DNA of 64,000 nucleotides from Uloborus plumipes (Eukaryota; Arthropoda; Arachnida; Araneae; Uloboridae), in contig JAXGGA010001095.1 of assembly GCA_038373865.1 (NCBI GenBank), forward strand, positions 1-64,000, given 5' to 3'. Below the pieces are notes generated by a model, which was not told the origin of the DNA, did not search any database, and worked only from the letters and a program-made list of their open reading frames with translations. Both the position numbers and the translations under genes were made by a program. Within the stretch, counting starts at the first letter, position 1; each line of letters begins with the position of its first letter. Shown one piece after another: positions 37,247 to 49,319 of the stretch.

Positions 37247-40200
37247 GTATGAATGGAATTAGAAACCAATTAACAAGCATTAGGCAACAAAGTAACAACT
37301 TTGTCCTTGAAATAAAATATGATCTTCATTTCTTTGTTTGATACTTCATTGGCTTGTGAAACGTTCGCTTTGGAAACCGCAAGCTTATTTTATGTTGGCC
37401 TTTTTATGTTTCCTCCAGTGATACTTAATAAGTACATAAAATAAAAATTACATCAAATTTATATTGATGCAAATCAAGTAAAAAGAACTGATTGTTTGTG
37501 TCAAATAAGTGAATTTTTTACAATATTCCCTTTAAATGCAACTTTGCCTATTATTTTGCCACCCCTTATTTTTTTATTCTTACCTTCAGACCCAACTTAT
37601 ATAGTGATTGTCATTTTGTTTCTTTAAAAGCCTTTCTCAAGACAGCACTCCTGCCAATGCTCGACGAACAGTCAGCGATTTTTTTAAACATGTATAACTG
37701 ATGAAGCATAGAGAAAAATGTTAGACGACAATTTGCTCAAAATTGTTAGTAAAATATAAAACGCCTCCATTTTCCCTAACTTTAAGAGTTTCAAAGACAT
37801 CTTTTGACGAAAGACAGAAAGCAACAAAATCGTCCAAGAACGATGTTATTAACAGTTTAGCAAAAAAAAAGATGGTGAACATAAGAATAAATATTATCAG
37901 ATATAAGTAATGAACCAATACGTTGTTGCACAAAAATATACAGACTATTAGTATTTTTGTAAATGAAATATAAAACTGTAATAGAGAGGACAATAGAGAA
38001 ATCACATCTAAGAAAGAAATAGTAACAACTTAATTTGAGCGAAAGGGTTGATTCCTTTGGCGCTCGTCTACCATCTATAGTACAAACAAGATATGTCCTC
38101 TGTCATGTCTTATTTGCTGTAATGGATAGCTTCTAGACTATCGGAATATTCGCTGCAGCTCATGGGAGAAGATTTGGAGATGTAACAAATGATCGAAAGG
38201 ATTTGGCTCATTCGGGACCTACGGGCAATAATTTAATTCAGTGGCAGAGCGATATGACAAATGGGGGGAATTTGTTTCTAATTGAGTGTTATACAGTGCC
38301 GTTGAGATATTTCTATTATTTAAGACAATGATACCTTTTAGTATTCAGAGGAGAAAGTTGCATTGAAATAGGTTAACATTTTTGTTAGAAACTGCCATAT
38401 TCCTGTAAGCCAAATATGGGGTTTGACAAGGAAAGGAATGAATAGAGAAATCGACTAAAGACCGAATAAAATCACGAGAGAAAAAGCAGCGAAAATAGGA
38501 GGACGGTTGTCAATTGACTATCAAAGTTCTTTTTATCTCATTTTATGTAAATAAGATTAAAGTAACTGGGAGTACTTTTTCTACTTAAAAAGTAGAAGGG
38601 GTATTAAAATTAGCGATTTTTTTTTTTTTTTTCGTAATTTATAATTTTGCACTACAACTTTTACGAAGTGTTTTTAAAAGACACAAAGTAATGCAGGGAG
38701 CACAAAAGGCTCTAAAGGTCTATAAGTTAAAAAATATAAAAAGATCAAGTTGAATTTTGTAGTTCAAATTATAGAACACTATCTTCACCAAAAGCTTTTT
38801 ATAGGAATACGCCACATTATTAAAGACAATATATAAAACAATCAGTAATGATTCATATAGATAAAATATTAATATGGCTGCATAAGTTATATTCAATCAT
38901 TGACACAGTTAGTGAAACATAAGTTAATCTTTTGAAACCATTTTATTACATTGAAAAACCTATGAAAGAATCTTTTTCCAAAATCATACAACACAAATAG
39001 TATGTCGTCCATCTTCTAAATTAAGAACTTTTTCTGTAATCCATGCTATCTAAGCAACGTTTAAACACTTTCTGCAATCAGAAAACTGGAGTTTAAAAAT
39101 TACTTTTAATTTGAGAGCCACTTTCTTGTTAGTTTTAAGTCACTCAGACAAGAAGTTAATTTTTCAATAAAGTGCACAAATACCCTAAAATTATAGTATT
39201 TGTTGACCCAATCTCTCATAGTATGACAATGGAATGTTATTGGAAGACTGCTCTAGTCAGCACAAAAAAAGAGATTTTTTGAACAATAATTGGTATAGGG
39301 CGAATAAAATGACACATTACTGAGTGAATATTAAACGCAGGTTCGTATAATGTTCTCATGTTAACTCCGGCAGGTTACAAAAATGTACATAACTATGAAC
39401 GTCCTTCTGACTTTCAAAAACAGCAAACCTTATGTAGCGGCTTTTAAAGTAATTTTATTTCCAGTTTTATATTTCTTTGTCGAATGTCAACACAAAACTT
39501 TAGTTGCCGTAAATGTTAACATACATTTAAAAGTGAGTTTTCCCTCCTTAGATGAATGTAGCATTTGCAAGGCAAGTTTCACAAATAAAAAGGAATCTAT
39601 CCACGGAATCCCCATAAGATGACATAAAGTTAAGTACATTAAGTAAAACTGTCGAAAGATAAGATAACTTTATTCAACAAAATGTTGAAAAATCTTACTG
39701 AAATCCGAAAATAAAATTAAACGCATTCCTGTCCTACAAACCTACTTAATATTTTTCATATATATTTCACGTTTTTTTTTCTTTTTTTTTTCGCGAAACG
39801 AAACATTTAATTGTCTCCAAATGTTTAGCATTACGCTATGATTTTGTAAAATTAATATGGTTTTACTATATTAGAAACTGAATTCAAAACCCTTTCAAGA
39901 AATAAAAAGATTGATTTTCCTCGTACATTTGAATAACTTACTAAATGGAGTTCTTTAAAGGGCAGTTATTCAAGATCCGTAGCGGAAAAAAACTTGAGCT
40001 TGATGGACGATGAACTAGACTATTTTTTATTGACAAACTACCGCCGAATAAGACATTTGTTACCGCTGATCACGTGCTTGTCTACCATCAAGCAAAGTTG
40101 GTAAAAGTCTAAAAGATTCTGAAGAATCAGTGAGCATTCAGAAAGTAGGAGGTTCTAAAACAATGTTACAAAACACATGAATGTTTATTTTTACACTTGG

Positions 40201-43200
40201 AAAAAAAACCCTTCGGCGTGACTTGGAAAGATTGCAAGATCATATCCGAAAACTTAGAAGGTGGATAAATGTCCACGAATGAGCGTTTAATGTCTTATAC
40301 AGAAGAAACGAACTGTGCCTATCAGTAAGCATCATAATGTTCCACTGTCACGCAAACTGTACTTTTAACGCTTTAAAGGAGAAGTCTCGAGACGATTCCT
40401 TACCTTCTTTTTTTGGTTATTATTTTCTATCATCATTATATCTTCAAGCGAAAGATAAAATCTTTGTCAAGGTACTGAATGAACTTGACGGCTGCATAAA
40501 TGCCTACACACGAATATTATTACAGCTATCTGCGATAAAGGCAGGACTCGTTTCGGTAGTTTTCTCACTATCAGCAAGATTTAGTCACTCATTGCACAAT
40601 ACGTGGGGGTTTAAGCGCGAAGGTATATTTAAATCAACATGGCAATAGCGAATCTAATCAACTATTTCTCGCAGGAAAGTATTACTAGTAAGAAATGGTG
40701 CATTTAATCCTTACCGGTTGGACTTTTAAGAGAGCCTGTTAGCACTGTGTGAATGTAGATTCAGGTAAGGAAAATATATTGAAGAACATATTCTCAATCA
40801 TCATTTCAGAAAAATTTGATGCGTGGCTGAAAATCCTTTCTTCCGAGGAAAATATATTGACCATTCAAATATGATGAAATTTGTGGGGAAATACTTCACT
40901 GTTACAATCTTTCATTCATTGAAATTCTAATATTTTTTTCCAAGCAAGTCCAATTCTATGCATTAGAGACTTTGATAATTTTTTTGATACACGGTAAAAA
41001 AAAAAAAAAAAAGTTTGAAAAAAAAACAGGAGTAAACGACTGCCAAAATTAAAATAGTATGCATGCTAAAACTCCAATGTGATTTCTTTCTCTCATTGCT
41101 ATATCTGAACAAGTTATGTTACTACTCATTTTTACTGAAAAAACACGTAATCAAAAAATATATAAATATACGAACCTGTCACAAAATAAAATAAACAAAA
41201 ATATTAGTATCTAAAGAGTGATTTTATCAACGATTAAAAAAGTAGTGTTTTGGTGAACCCTAATCGAAACGTAATAGGAAAAATATAACTTAGAGAAGAA
41301 ATTGATTTTTAAGTGAAATTCAGGAATTTCTGAACTTCCTTCATTGGGACACTTGCAGTTATATTTCGGAATTTAAGAAAAAACGAACGAAACAATTATT
41401 AAAACTTCCTGCTTGAAAAAGAGCTACTTCTATCAATATGTTCCAGGACATTTTTTTAATTTAAAACATAATAGTTACGCATATAAGAGAATTAACTACC
41501 TTTAAAAGCAAAGATTTGTAGTCCAATTAAAATATCGCTATTCTTATCTGGAGTTAACTGTTTCAAGAATGCAGAAAACTATCCGAATCACTCAATATTT
41601 GTATGCTTTGCTTTTAAAAAAACCACCCTTAATCTTTTTTGTCATTGGCGAATTCCAAATGCACCAATAACAAAATTGCAAGAACTGACCATTACGCATG
41701 GTCTGAGTCTATTGACGTAACTTGTAACCAAAAATACACGAGCCTGGCCGATGTCCTTCTTAGAAGAATCTTTGTTGCCGTGCCAACAGAAGTAAAAAAG
41801 TAAAAGAGCTTAAGAAGTAAACCCTTGTTTCCTTACACATTACATTCTGTCATATTATTTCGCTTTCTGTTGTTACATATTTGTTTGATTTAAGTCATAT
41901 TATTGCTTGTCTATTCTGGGAAGTCTGTTCAGTACAGTTAAAGATTCGATAAAGTGTTTGTTTTGTTAAAGATCCAATTAGTTAAAACGTTTTATTTTAA
42001 AGGGACACTTTTTAAAAATAAATTTAATGCTATTTTAAAGTTAATATTGGTGTTTCAAATGACTAAGTAAAGCGTATTATGACAACGCTATCCCTATTCC
42101 ATACATTATTTATCAGAAGAATACACAAATATTGTATATCTAACGCATTGATATTTGCTTTAATGGTTTATAATTGTTGAACAAAATAACATGAGCTAGT
42201 TTATTTACTTAAACGTAAGCTATTAATATGAATTATTTAAGAACAGACAAATCAAGACATCATCATAGGATAAATAAGTGCGAGAAAAAAAAATTATGCA
42301 TGAAAAATTTGCATGAAGATTCCACCATTTCCCTATTGTCAGTAAACAAAATTCCCTTCAGGTATTTTCCATCTTTTCTTTTCAGAGCACGAATGAAAAA
42401 TGATCAAAATTGCAGCCGCAATAAAGCATTTTTTTTTTTTAATTTTAAAAGTCACATTGCTTAAATACCACATTTGACAATATAACATTGTCCAAAACCT
42501 TCTCCACAATTGAAGTTAACGACGCAACGCTGACTCCATTACCGCTAATAATCTCTCTCATAAATATGTTTACCTGTTTTCCGGTTGCAATAATTATTTC
42601 TCTAACCAATCACTGCACCCATTTCTTCAATTTGTCCGTCTGAATGTAATCAAATCACTTTCTTTTTTGATTAAGTTTACAATAAGCCAAGGTGCCTCAG
42701 CCGCACATAGGCAGCGGTTTTTCTTTCTCAGAACAAAGCCGAAAAGCAGCCCAAGAGCTAGGTAATCATTACCGTAAAGCAAAAAAAAAATGAAGAAAAT
42801 TAAGTTATAACTGCGCTTACGGGTGTATTGTTGTCACCCGGAAGAACTAATAACATTTAAAATTCGTCGCACGTTCGCTCCAAGATAAATGTCGTTTTTC
42901 TTTTTGCATTCAGGTTCTTTATTTTTCCACATTTTTTTCTCAGCCAGTCCGTCTCAGTTAATGAGCTGAATGCTTTAAATACGTTATGGTAACCCTTTGA
43001 ATCCAGATTTCTTTTCTCCAATCACGGTATAGTTCAATCGATAGAAAAAAATGCATTTAAATAAAAGTTTTATTAGTTGAAATTTGAATTATTAAACGTA
43101 CAATTGATCAATTGTGTAGTACTATCAAGGGTACTGAATTAAGCTTAAACGGCTGGTGTTTAAAGCTCTGTATTAAAAATAGCTATTTTCAGGTCATCTG

Positions 43201-43249
43201 ACATTTATTTTCCAAACAATCTTATACTTATTTATTTTTGGACATATTT
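37247..43249. other. noncoding, no gene seen
   Basis: Long AT-rich stretch. Open frames at 37721-38005 (minus), 39383-39622 and 40337-40648 (plus) lack known motifs and splice support. GC-richer patches at 38040-38300 and 42690-42990 are non-repetitive. T- and A-runs are common. Confidence 0.45.
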
Positions 43250-43611
43250 GCGGGCCACGTACGTAGTACTTTTATCGCTAGCTACTTGTAATTTTTTGAA
43301 GTATAAATTAGTTGAAAAGCCATCTAATTATATTAAAAACTGAGTATCTATATATGTCTGCTTCTTTCCCTTGAGCGAGCTGAACTTGCTGAAACTTTCC
43401 TCACCATTTTGAAAACGCGAAGCATCTCAATAACTCAAATGATTTTTTGATGTAGAAAAAAAATGAAGGAGTGAAGCGCCTTTTAACGAGCCCCCTTGGA
43501 GGCGAGTAGTTTGTCGAAACTTTCTTTACTACTTTAAAGGCGCGAAACGCCCGTGCAACGCCAGGCCACTCAGCTAGCTGCTTGGAGCATTAGCGGGCCA
43601 CGTACGTAGTA
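43250..43611 (+). repeat. 19-bp perfect direct repeat, 343 bp apart, with related inner sequence
   Basis: GCGGGCCACGTACGTAGTA occurs at 43250-43268 and 43593-43611. Close by are CGCTAGCTACTTG (after the first) and CAGCTAGCTGCTTGG (before the second). Between them, two stretches (about 43376-43428 and 43491-43547) share GAAACTTTC and GCGAA(A/G)C words and look like diverged copies. This is a decayed repeat of unknown family. Confidence 0.55.
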
Positions 43612-43829
43612 TGCCTTGAAGTCTTATGAAAATTAAATTATATCAAATAATAGAACATCAAAATGAGGTAAACGTTGGGGGAGGAGGGGGGGGGGGAATT
43701 ATGCATTAACATGCCGTAGGAAGCTAATGTAGCTGCCCTGGCAGCTAGTTTCATCTAAAGCAATGCAAAATAATTCTAGAGTAACAAGTCATAACGGCCA
43801 TTTTTCTTGGATTATCTTTTTAAGCATAC

Positions 43830-43856
43830 AACACTAATTGACAGTCAATTAGTGTT
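43830..43856. promoter_or_regulatory. perfect 27-nt palindrome with homeodomain half sites
   Basis: Two 13-nt arms, AACACTAATTGAC and its complement, flank a single A. The core reads TAATTG-ACAGT-CAATTA, two inverted Antennapedia-type homeodomain cores 5 bp apart. A perfect 13-bp arm is unlikely by chance at a given place but not across a whole window. A dimeric binding site is inference. Confidence 0.3.
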
Positions 43857-45117
43857 TGATTTAAATCCACACTCTATAGAATCTTCTGAAAATGTTCCCA
43901 TCTGGTCCTCCCATATCAATTATTTTGAAGGAAATAAACTGAAGCTCGAGTTTTAATGCGAAACAGGCTTATTTAACTAGTCAACAAAGTTCCTGAATAG
44001 GACTTCTGTTAGACGACAAGACACACACAAACGTTTCTCCAGAGAACTGCGTTTCAATTTATAGCACGCGGAGATGATGAGGAAAAAAAAAAGACCGGAA
44101 AATAAATGGGGGACAAGGAAAGAAAAACACGAGAGCATTTCTGCCAACGCATGTGTTTCCAGCTTAGTCTCACAGTTCTCAGATTCTCTGGTGATGAAAG
44201 TGTTAGATGACTACGGGGGCATTCGGCCTTCTTAGAGCCTTAGCTTGTTGAAATCATAATTTACAGTGACGTTGCTGTAGTGCAAAGTTGGAATCGTAAG
44301 CTTTTCGCTTGTTAAGATTCACATTCTTCAAAGTAAGTGGAGTTGCAACTAATTATTGAGTCTAGCTCAAAGTACGCTTTAAAAAATTTGCTACCGGTTT
44401 GAAGATTCAGGGTAAAAAATGTTTTCTTTACTGTAGCGTGCCAGCAGAAAGTGTTATGTAGCTCAAGGAGCAGTAGAAAACTAAACAAAACCCCAGGTTG
44501 AAATCCTTCCCAAAAAGTCTTTCAAACGCTTCGAAAAAAAAAACAGCTAGCGTATCTTTATTATGCTAGAAGCGACTCGAACGGTAGATAGATAATAATG
44601 ATCTTTTCCTTTCTTGTATTGAGCACTGATCTATCTACCGGGTAAGTCATTCCGACCATGCTACCAAACTTCCCAAAGACATTGCCAAACTAGAATTGGA
44701 CAATTTAATTTTAATAACAGCTTCAATCTTCTCAAAAGCAACTTAGAAAGACTCCAAATATGTTAGATCCTTGTTTCGTTGCGTAAATTAAATCTTGAAG
44801 AATTCCAAAAACGATATTTATGTAATGTTTTCTGACTCAGTAATGGACGTATCTAATGACATACGTGCCCGGTAGGAAATCTTTAAAATTTAACTGAGAT
44901 AGAAGAAGAGTCCATTTTCTTAATAAAATTCTCTAGCAATAAAACAAGAACCTAACATATTTGTTGTCTTTGTAGGCTGTTTTGTGAAAACTTGATGCGT
45001 CTGTTACTGTGCTCATGAGTCGCAGGTGGCTCCCCGCAAAATTATATTCGAAATCAGGAAAAATAAATAAAAATATGATCAACTGTGTTCAAGCAAAGAA
45101 GTAATTTTTTCACTTAC
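43857..45117. other. noncoding, small hairpin at 44582-44640
   Basis: CGGTAGATAGAT (44582-44593) and its complement ATCTATCTACCG (44629-44640) form a 12-bp stem around a 35-nt loop. The rest shows no gene; the part just before 45118 would be intron if the minus-strand exon is real. Confidence 0.45.
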
Positions 45118-45251
45118 CACTGGGAACATCTTTTTCATTTGGCATATATCTGGATTTCCCAACTCAGATTTGTTCACATATTCTCGATCGGAATCACCAC
45201 AATCAGAAGAAGGACTGGCCCGTCCATCATTCTCGCCCGGGCGAAAAAGCC
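45118..45251 (-). CDS. internal coding exon of an unrecognised gene
   Basis: On the minus strand a T-rich tract and TTAATTTTAG end at 45252, followed by a 134-nt open segment and then GTG|GTAAGTG, a near-ideal donor (GT at 45117-45116). The reading frame starts with the last two bases of a split codon and ends on a codon boundary. It encodes 44 residues, starting LFRPGENDGRASPSS, through DCGDSDREYVNKSELG, to NPDICQMKKMFPV. The segment is Ser/Asp/Glu/Gly-rich, hydrophilic and probably disordered, as in regulatory or cytoplasmic linkers. Composition is clearly less AT-rich than the flanks. I recognise no family. No neighbouring exon was identified, which suits a gene with large introns. It could also be a pseudo-exon. 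Confidence 0.45.
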
Positions 45252-45339
45252 CTAAAATTAATAAAAAAAATACATTAACTTTGAAAAATCTAGAAACAAT
45301 ATTTGACCATTGTTGAAATGTTTGCGAGCTGGTAATTAA

Positions 45340-45384
45340 TAAAGTCAAATAATAATAATAATAATAATAAAATAAATAAATAAA
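45340..45384. repeat. (AAT)n / (AAAT)n microsatellite
   Basis: AATAATAAT units pass into AAATAAATAAAT units, with no other content. Confidence 0.85.
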
Positions 45385-45939
45385 GGATTCTGTTTAAGAG
45401 AAGTTGCAGAAAAAATACTGATTAATATTTAAGCTATCTGATGTCAAATTTTGAAATCTATCAACAACGAAGTATTCTTCCAATTATTTAGTAAAGCATC
45501 TTAATATTGAAAGCTTACACTAAACTAATTTTGAATGGTATTTAAAACTATTGCCACCAGAATTTACGTTCGGCGGGGTGGGGGAGGAGAGGCATACACA
45601 ATTACATGGATATAAACTGCATTGGCAGTATTCATTAAAGGGGGGTACCAAGGGTTTTCTTGCGCCCCCCCCCCTTTCGAAACTACACTACTGATGGTTA
45701 CAATATTTTGCGCCTCCTATTTTTGGGTATTTGGGTAAAATACGTTGTCGCTGAATAAAAAGTCAGAAGAATGTATTTGTTTTCAGAAGAAAATTGTTTA
45801 ATAAAAATTTAAGTCTTATTATTTAGCAATCAAGATATGAATTTATCAATTATGTTTGTCTCAAAATAAAACTAACTAAAATAACAAAAACGAGGTAATC
45901 ATTAGTAATTAGAGCCTTAATTATGCGAAGAAAGTTTAA
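45385..45939. other. noncoding, G-run and C-run pair at 45575-45675
   Basis: GGCGGGGTGGGGGAGGAG at about 45573 and, nearby, GGGGGGTACC and a C-run at 45667-45675 form a purine/pyrimidine patch. The following CGAAACTACACTACTGATGG looks like a repeat tail, but the family is not assigned. Confidence 0.4.
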
Positions 45940-45984
45940 AGAGCACAGTGCAAATCTCGCTTAAGGAGAAACGAGGAGGTACAT

Positions 45985-46491
45985 TTGTATTTATTATACA
46001 AAAGTTTATTTACATTTTACTACATAAAAAAAAAATACTATATTAGTGGTTACGATAAGCATTACGAAGCATGTGTCTTACATAATTGCATTCAAAACCT
46101 GTTTGGGGAACTATTAACACCAAATTTCATCAGCTTTAATATTTTTGTTGTTTACGATTCAAACGGAGCAACACATGAAGGAACTGTCATGAATTCGTTA
46201 ACATTTATCAAAATTACAATTATGGAACCTGAAAAACATTTAAAATTTTTTGTCGGAGACGTGTATTGCGCAATGAATTTTGTGAATATGCAAATTTTTC
46301 GAACACTTTCAAACGAAATTAATGATATTAAGCAAAAAGTTTTGATAAAACTCGATCAATCATTTTTGTGTTGTGTTCTTACAGAAATTAGTCCTCTACA
46401 ATATTTCGCATTACTTAATACACTTGAAGAAATCGATTTGGATAACCAACCGTGTATTTGTGCGCATGGAAAAAGCTGTACAATTAAGTAA
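45985..46491 (+). CDS. unrecognised coding-looking frame, possibly a terminal exon or fossil gene
   Basis: The frame is open from 45940 to a TAA at 46489-46491. There is no ATG before 46189; the coordinate given is a TTG. From about 46048 it reads like a folded protein: GYDKHYEACVLHNCIQ, then ISFNIFVVYDSNGATHEG, KHLKFFVGDVYCAMNF, and a cysteine-containing end, CICAHGKSCTIK. An acceptor-like TACTATATTAG ends at 46046, so this could be a last exon of about 148 codons, with AATAAA following at about 46643. No membrane segment, signal peptide or known domain is evident. Alternatives are a fossil of a viral or transposon gene, or a chance opening. I do not assign a function. Its plus orientation differs from the minus-strand exon at 45118-45251. 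Confidence 0.3.
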   Translation: MYLLYKSLFTFYYIKKKYYISGYDKHYEACVLHNCIQNLFGELLTPNFISFNIFVVYDSNGATHEGTVMNSLTFIKITIMEPEKHLKFFVGDVYCAMNFVNMQIFRTLSNEINDIKQKVLIKLDQSFLCCVLTEISPLQYFALLNTLEEIDLDNQPCICAHGKSCTIK

Positions 46492-46706
46492 TCAATCTAA
46501 TCTGATCACACTAAGTTAACACTGCATATCAGGTTTATTGATCAGCAATTATCTAAAAAATCGGAAAACCACTGTGCTAAAATCATACGAAGAACATAGC
46601 ACACATCAAGATGTGGAAAAATGGAAAAGTAAAATATAGGAAAATAAAAAACTAAGAATACTATTCATGAGTATTATGGAGGCAGAAAAAAGTTGATCAT
46701 TTTTAA

Positions 46707-47000
46707 AGATTTTTCTACGATAATTAACTTATCCTTTTTTGAGAACTAAAATCTTAAATGGTGTGCTAGACAAATTTTTTAAACCATAGACATGTTGTCT
46801 ACTTAACAACTACTAATCAAAGGCCAGCATCATACTATGTGTCATCGCCTTAGAAATTCCTATTAATTAATCAATAACAAAATGCAGTCATTTTCGTTTT
46901 AGATTTTCTACGATAAATAACTGATCTTTTTTTTTTTTTTTTTTGAGAACTAAAATCTTAAATTATGTGCTAGACAAATTTTTTCAGTCATAGATTTTTT
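46707..47000 (+). repeat. diverged tandem duplication, about 193-bp offset
   Basis: A unit running TTTTCTACGATAA, GAGAACTAAAATCTTAAAT, TGTGCTAGACAAATTTTTT, CATAGA occurs from about 46707 and again from about 46901. The second copy carries an expanded T-run at 46927-46944. Confidence 0.7.
46792..46900 (+). repeat. dispersed direct repeat, copy 1
   Basis: Starts ATGTTGTCTACTTAA, passes AATCAAAGGCCAGCATCATA and AATCAATAACAAAATG, and ends near TTTCGTTT. About four of five positions match copy 2 by eye. Confidence 0.7.
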
Positions 47001-47719
47001 TTAATAATTAGATCGGTTGTTATTCCTATTTTTTTTATTATCCGGTGCAGTCTTTGAAGCATTATTTGATTTTTAAATACTACGATTGATCTATGTACGG
47101 CAAATTACATCTTTTGAAAAATTCCGATTCGCAGCAGTGATGCTCGTATGACAGTGCATATAGTTTAATGTGTTAACGGATAATTTTCTTGTAAAAAAAC
47201 TATTTGTAAAAATATTTGTTTATTTTTTACATTGACGGACAAACGTATTAAAAAATCGTTCTTAAATGACGTTTGTAGCTTTGATTCGAAGAAAAAGTAA
47301 TGTGATTTAGAGAAGTTCAAAAGCTGTTCTTTCTCCCTTTCTCTCCATTTTTTTTCTTTTTTCTTTTTGTAGATTTTTTTCATTCCAAGTTCTTTTTTTT
47401 TCTTTTTCTCTCATTTTTTCTTCAAAAACACTATTTTAATGAGTACGTCTATAATAATCTAAGAAAGCAGAAAAGCTATGTTTTACGACCTTTAAATTGA
47501 TAGAGGTAACATATATATAGTAATATATATTACTTCTATCAATAGCGTTGGTGAAAACATTCAACACTTGCAAACTAACCCACTCCAGACTTTTCGCATT
47601 TAGAAGCCCTCAGCCGTTGATTAGCATCATAATCATGTGCTGCAATACGAATTACGATTTTCACCATTGGCGCAAAATCATAAAAATATCGTCTTATAGA
47701 ATAGCAATTACAAATTGTC
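47001..47719. other. noncoding, hairpin at 47496-47543
   Basis: ATTGATAGAGGTAA (47496-47509) pairs with TTACTTCTATCAAT (47530-47543) apart from one mismatch, with a TA-rich loop. No gene; T-rich pyrimidine tract at 47330-47420. Confidence 0.45.
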
Positions 47720-48090
47720 TAAAAAATCTAAATCTAAAATTGTCTGCTTATGCCTTTCCAACCTTAAAAGCTCCCAATTACAGCTCAATGCCATATTCAT
47801 ACCTTAAGAAAGTATTAATTTCCAGTCCATTTACAGTGCCGTAATTTCCACTTAAGGAATATCAATCAGAAGCAAACAATTTATTTACGTCTCAAACCCA
47901 ATTATTATTTAATATCAAAGTGATATGTTGTCTACTTAAAAAATACCAATCAAAGGCCAGTATCATACTATATGTTATCTGCTTAAAAATCCCTAGTCAT
48001 TAATCAATAACAAAATGAAGCCATTTCCGTTTAAAGAATCTCAATCACTGATTAATATTTTATTCACATCTTTTCCTCCTAGAATCTGAT
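47720..48090 (+). repeat. degenerate repeat of about 50-bp units
   Basis: Phrases of the form TTTCC-CTTAAAA-TCCCAATCA recur: at about 47752 (CTTTCCAACCTTAAAAGC), 47846 (TTTCCACTTAAGGAATATC), 47931 (TCTACTTAAAAAATACCAATC), 47970 (CTGCTTAAAAATCCCTAGTC) and 48023 (TTTCCGTTTAAAGAATCTC). Spacing varies from about 40 to 95 bp. The stretch includes copy 2 (47925-48032) of the repeat at 46792-46900. It is an old minisatellite or a decayed nested repeat. Confidence 0.5.
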
Positions 48091-48476
48091 GTCCTCAGCG
48101 ATCGAGAACTATCAAGTGTAACTTAGTATCATATTGGCGTCTTTCATACCAACAAGAAAAAAAATCCCAATCAGGGTTCAATGTATATTGAAGGGTGTTG
48201 AACTAAAAGCTATCACACGCTGTTTAATGCCGTTAACAATATTTTCGCTCAAAGATTTTTAAACACAGCCGAACATTTAACTTTATCTTCTCAGCATAAA
48301 AGCTGCTGTAACAAAATCATGCACTTAAAAAAATCAAGAAATTGTACGCTACATAATACTGTAAAATGGTACAGAAAAATTTTAGTTATTTTTATTGAAA
48401 AAAGTAAGCAATCTCAGCTCCAATTAGTACACCACGTGACTTGTGGCGTATTATTCCCTTTTCCACTCCTCCGTCG

Positions 48477-48560
48477 AGTTGATTCGGTGTAGTGGCTAGC
48501 GTGCCACTACGTGAGAACGCGTAATCGATCCCCACTGCTCGAAACTCTTTATTTTTTTGT
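48477..48560 (+). repeat. tRNA-derived SINE remnant
   Basis: CGGTGTAGTGGCTAGCGTG at about 48485 matches box A of a tRNA head (GGTGTAGTGGTTAGCG). GTAATCGATCCCC at 48521-48533 matches box B (GGTTCGATCCC) with few changes, and the spacing is tRNA-like. A T-rich stretch follows. No target duplication seen. A decayed SINE or tRNA pseudogene. Confidence 0.5.
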
Positions 48561-49319
48561 TTTTTTTAAATTATTCGGCGAAGCTAGATACGGCGTTCTT
48601 GCCTTTTTACCGTGAAATTTTAATCTAAAATACGATTTTACGGCTAAAAGTACTAGCAATATGGATACCTGTACTTTTCGCCGAAAAAGTTCAGGATAGT
48701 GTACTAACAGGGTCATTCATCATTTTGTCTAGGGTTTTGAAGTACTATAGTAAAAAGAACGAAGACGGACACAACCAAAAAGAACGTTTGGAAGCATACA
48801 TAACAGTTCAAGTTTTACTTACATATCATACAAGTGTTCATTGTGTAAACCTTTCGTCATACGACGCACATTAAAGCAATATTTAAGTGCCTACCACACT
48901 CCATTGAACATGGCTTGTACTATCAACGTTATATCTTCAAAGCACGAGTCATTCTTTCATGCAGTTTTGCCAACTCACGTGGCAAAGGAGGTACGGAAAC
49001 ATTGTCTTTTAAATTCCCTCCCCCACCCCTAAAAAAACCTACACAAGCATTTGTTGCCAATATCGTTGATACTATCAGGTTGAGCAAAGTGATAGAATCT
49101 CGATTATCGCATTGTTGTATGCTATGTGAACATGGATTCCCTCACAGAACACTAGTAAGGTATGCATTAAAACTTGGATTGTTTTGGCACTTTATTTATT
49201 AATTTATTATTCTTTTTTTTTTTTTTTTTAATGCATTCGTTTTATCTTATTTTTCAGTTCGTGCTTCGAAACCCGGAAGGCATTACAAATGACCTAAGGA
49301 TTAAGTTCTTGCTTAGAAA
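48561..49319. other. noncoding, no gene seen
   Basis: Short overlapping plus frames at 48841-49032 and 48915-49202 have no motif or splice support. T-run at 49212-49229. Confidence 0.45.

Noticed and set aside
40337..40648. 103-codon plus frame with ATG
   Set aside because: No domain, signal peptide or splice support; only moderate length.
47496..47543. Hairpin as a microRNA precursor
   Set aside because: The stem is only 14 bp with a TA-rich loop; too short for a typical precursor.
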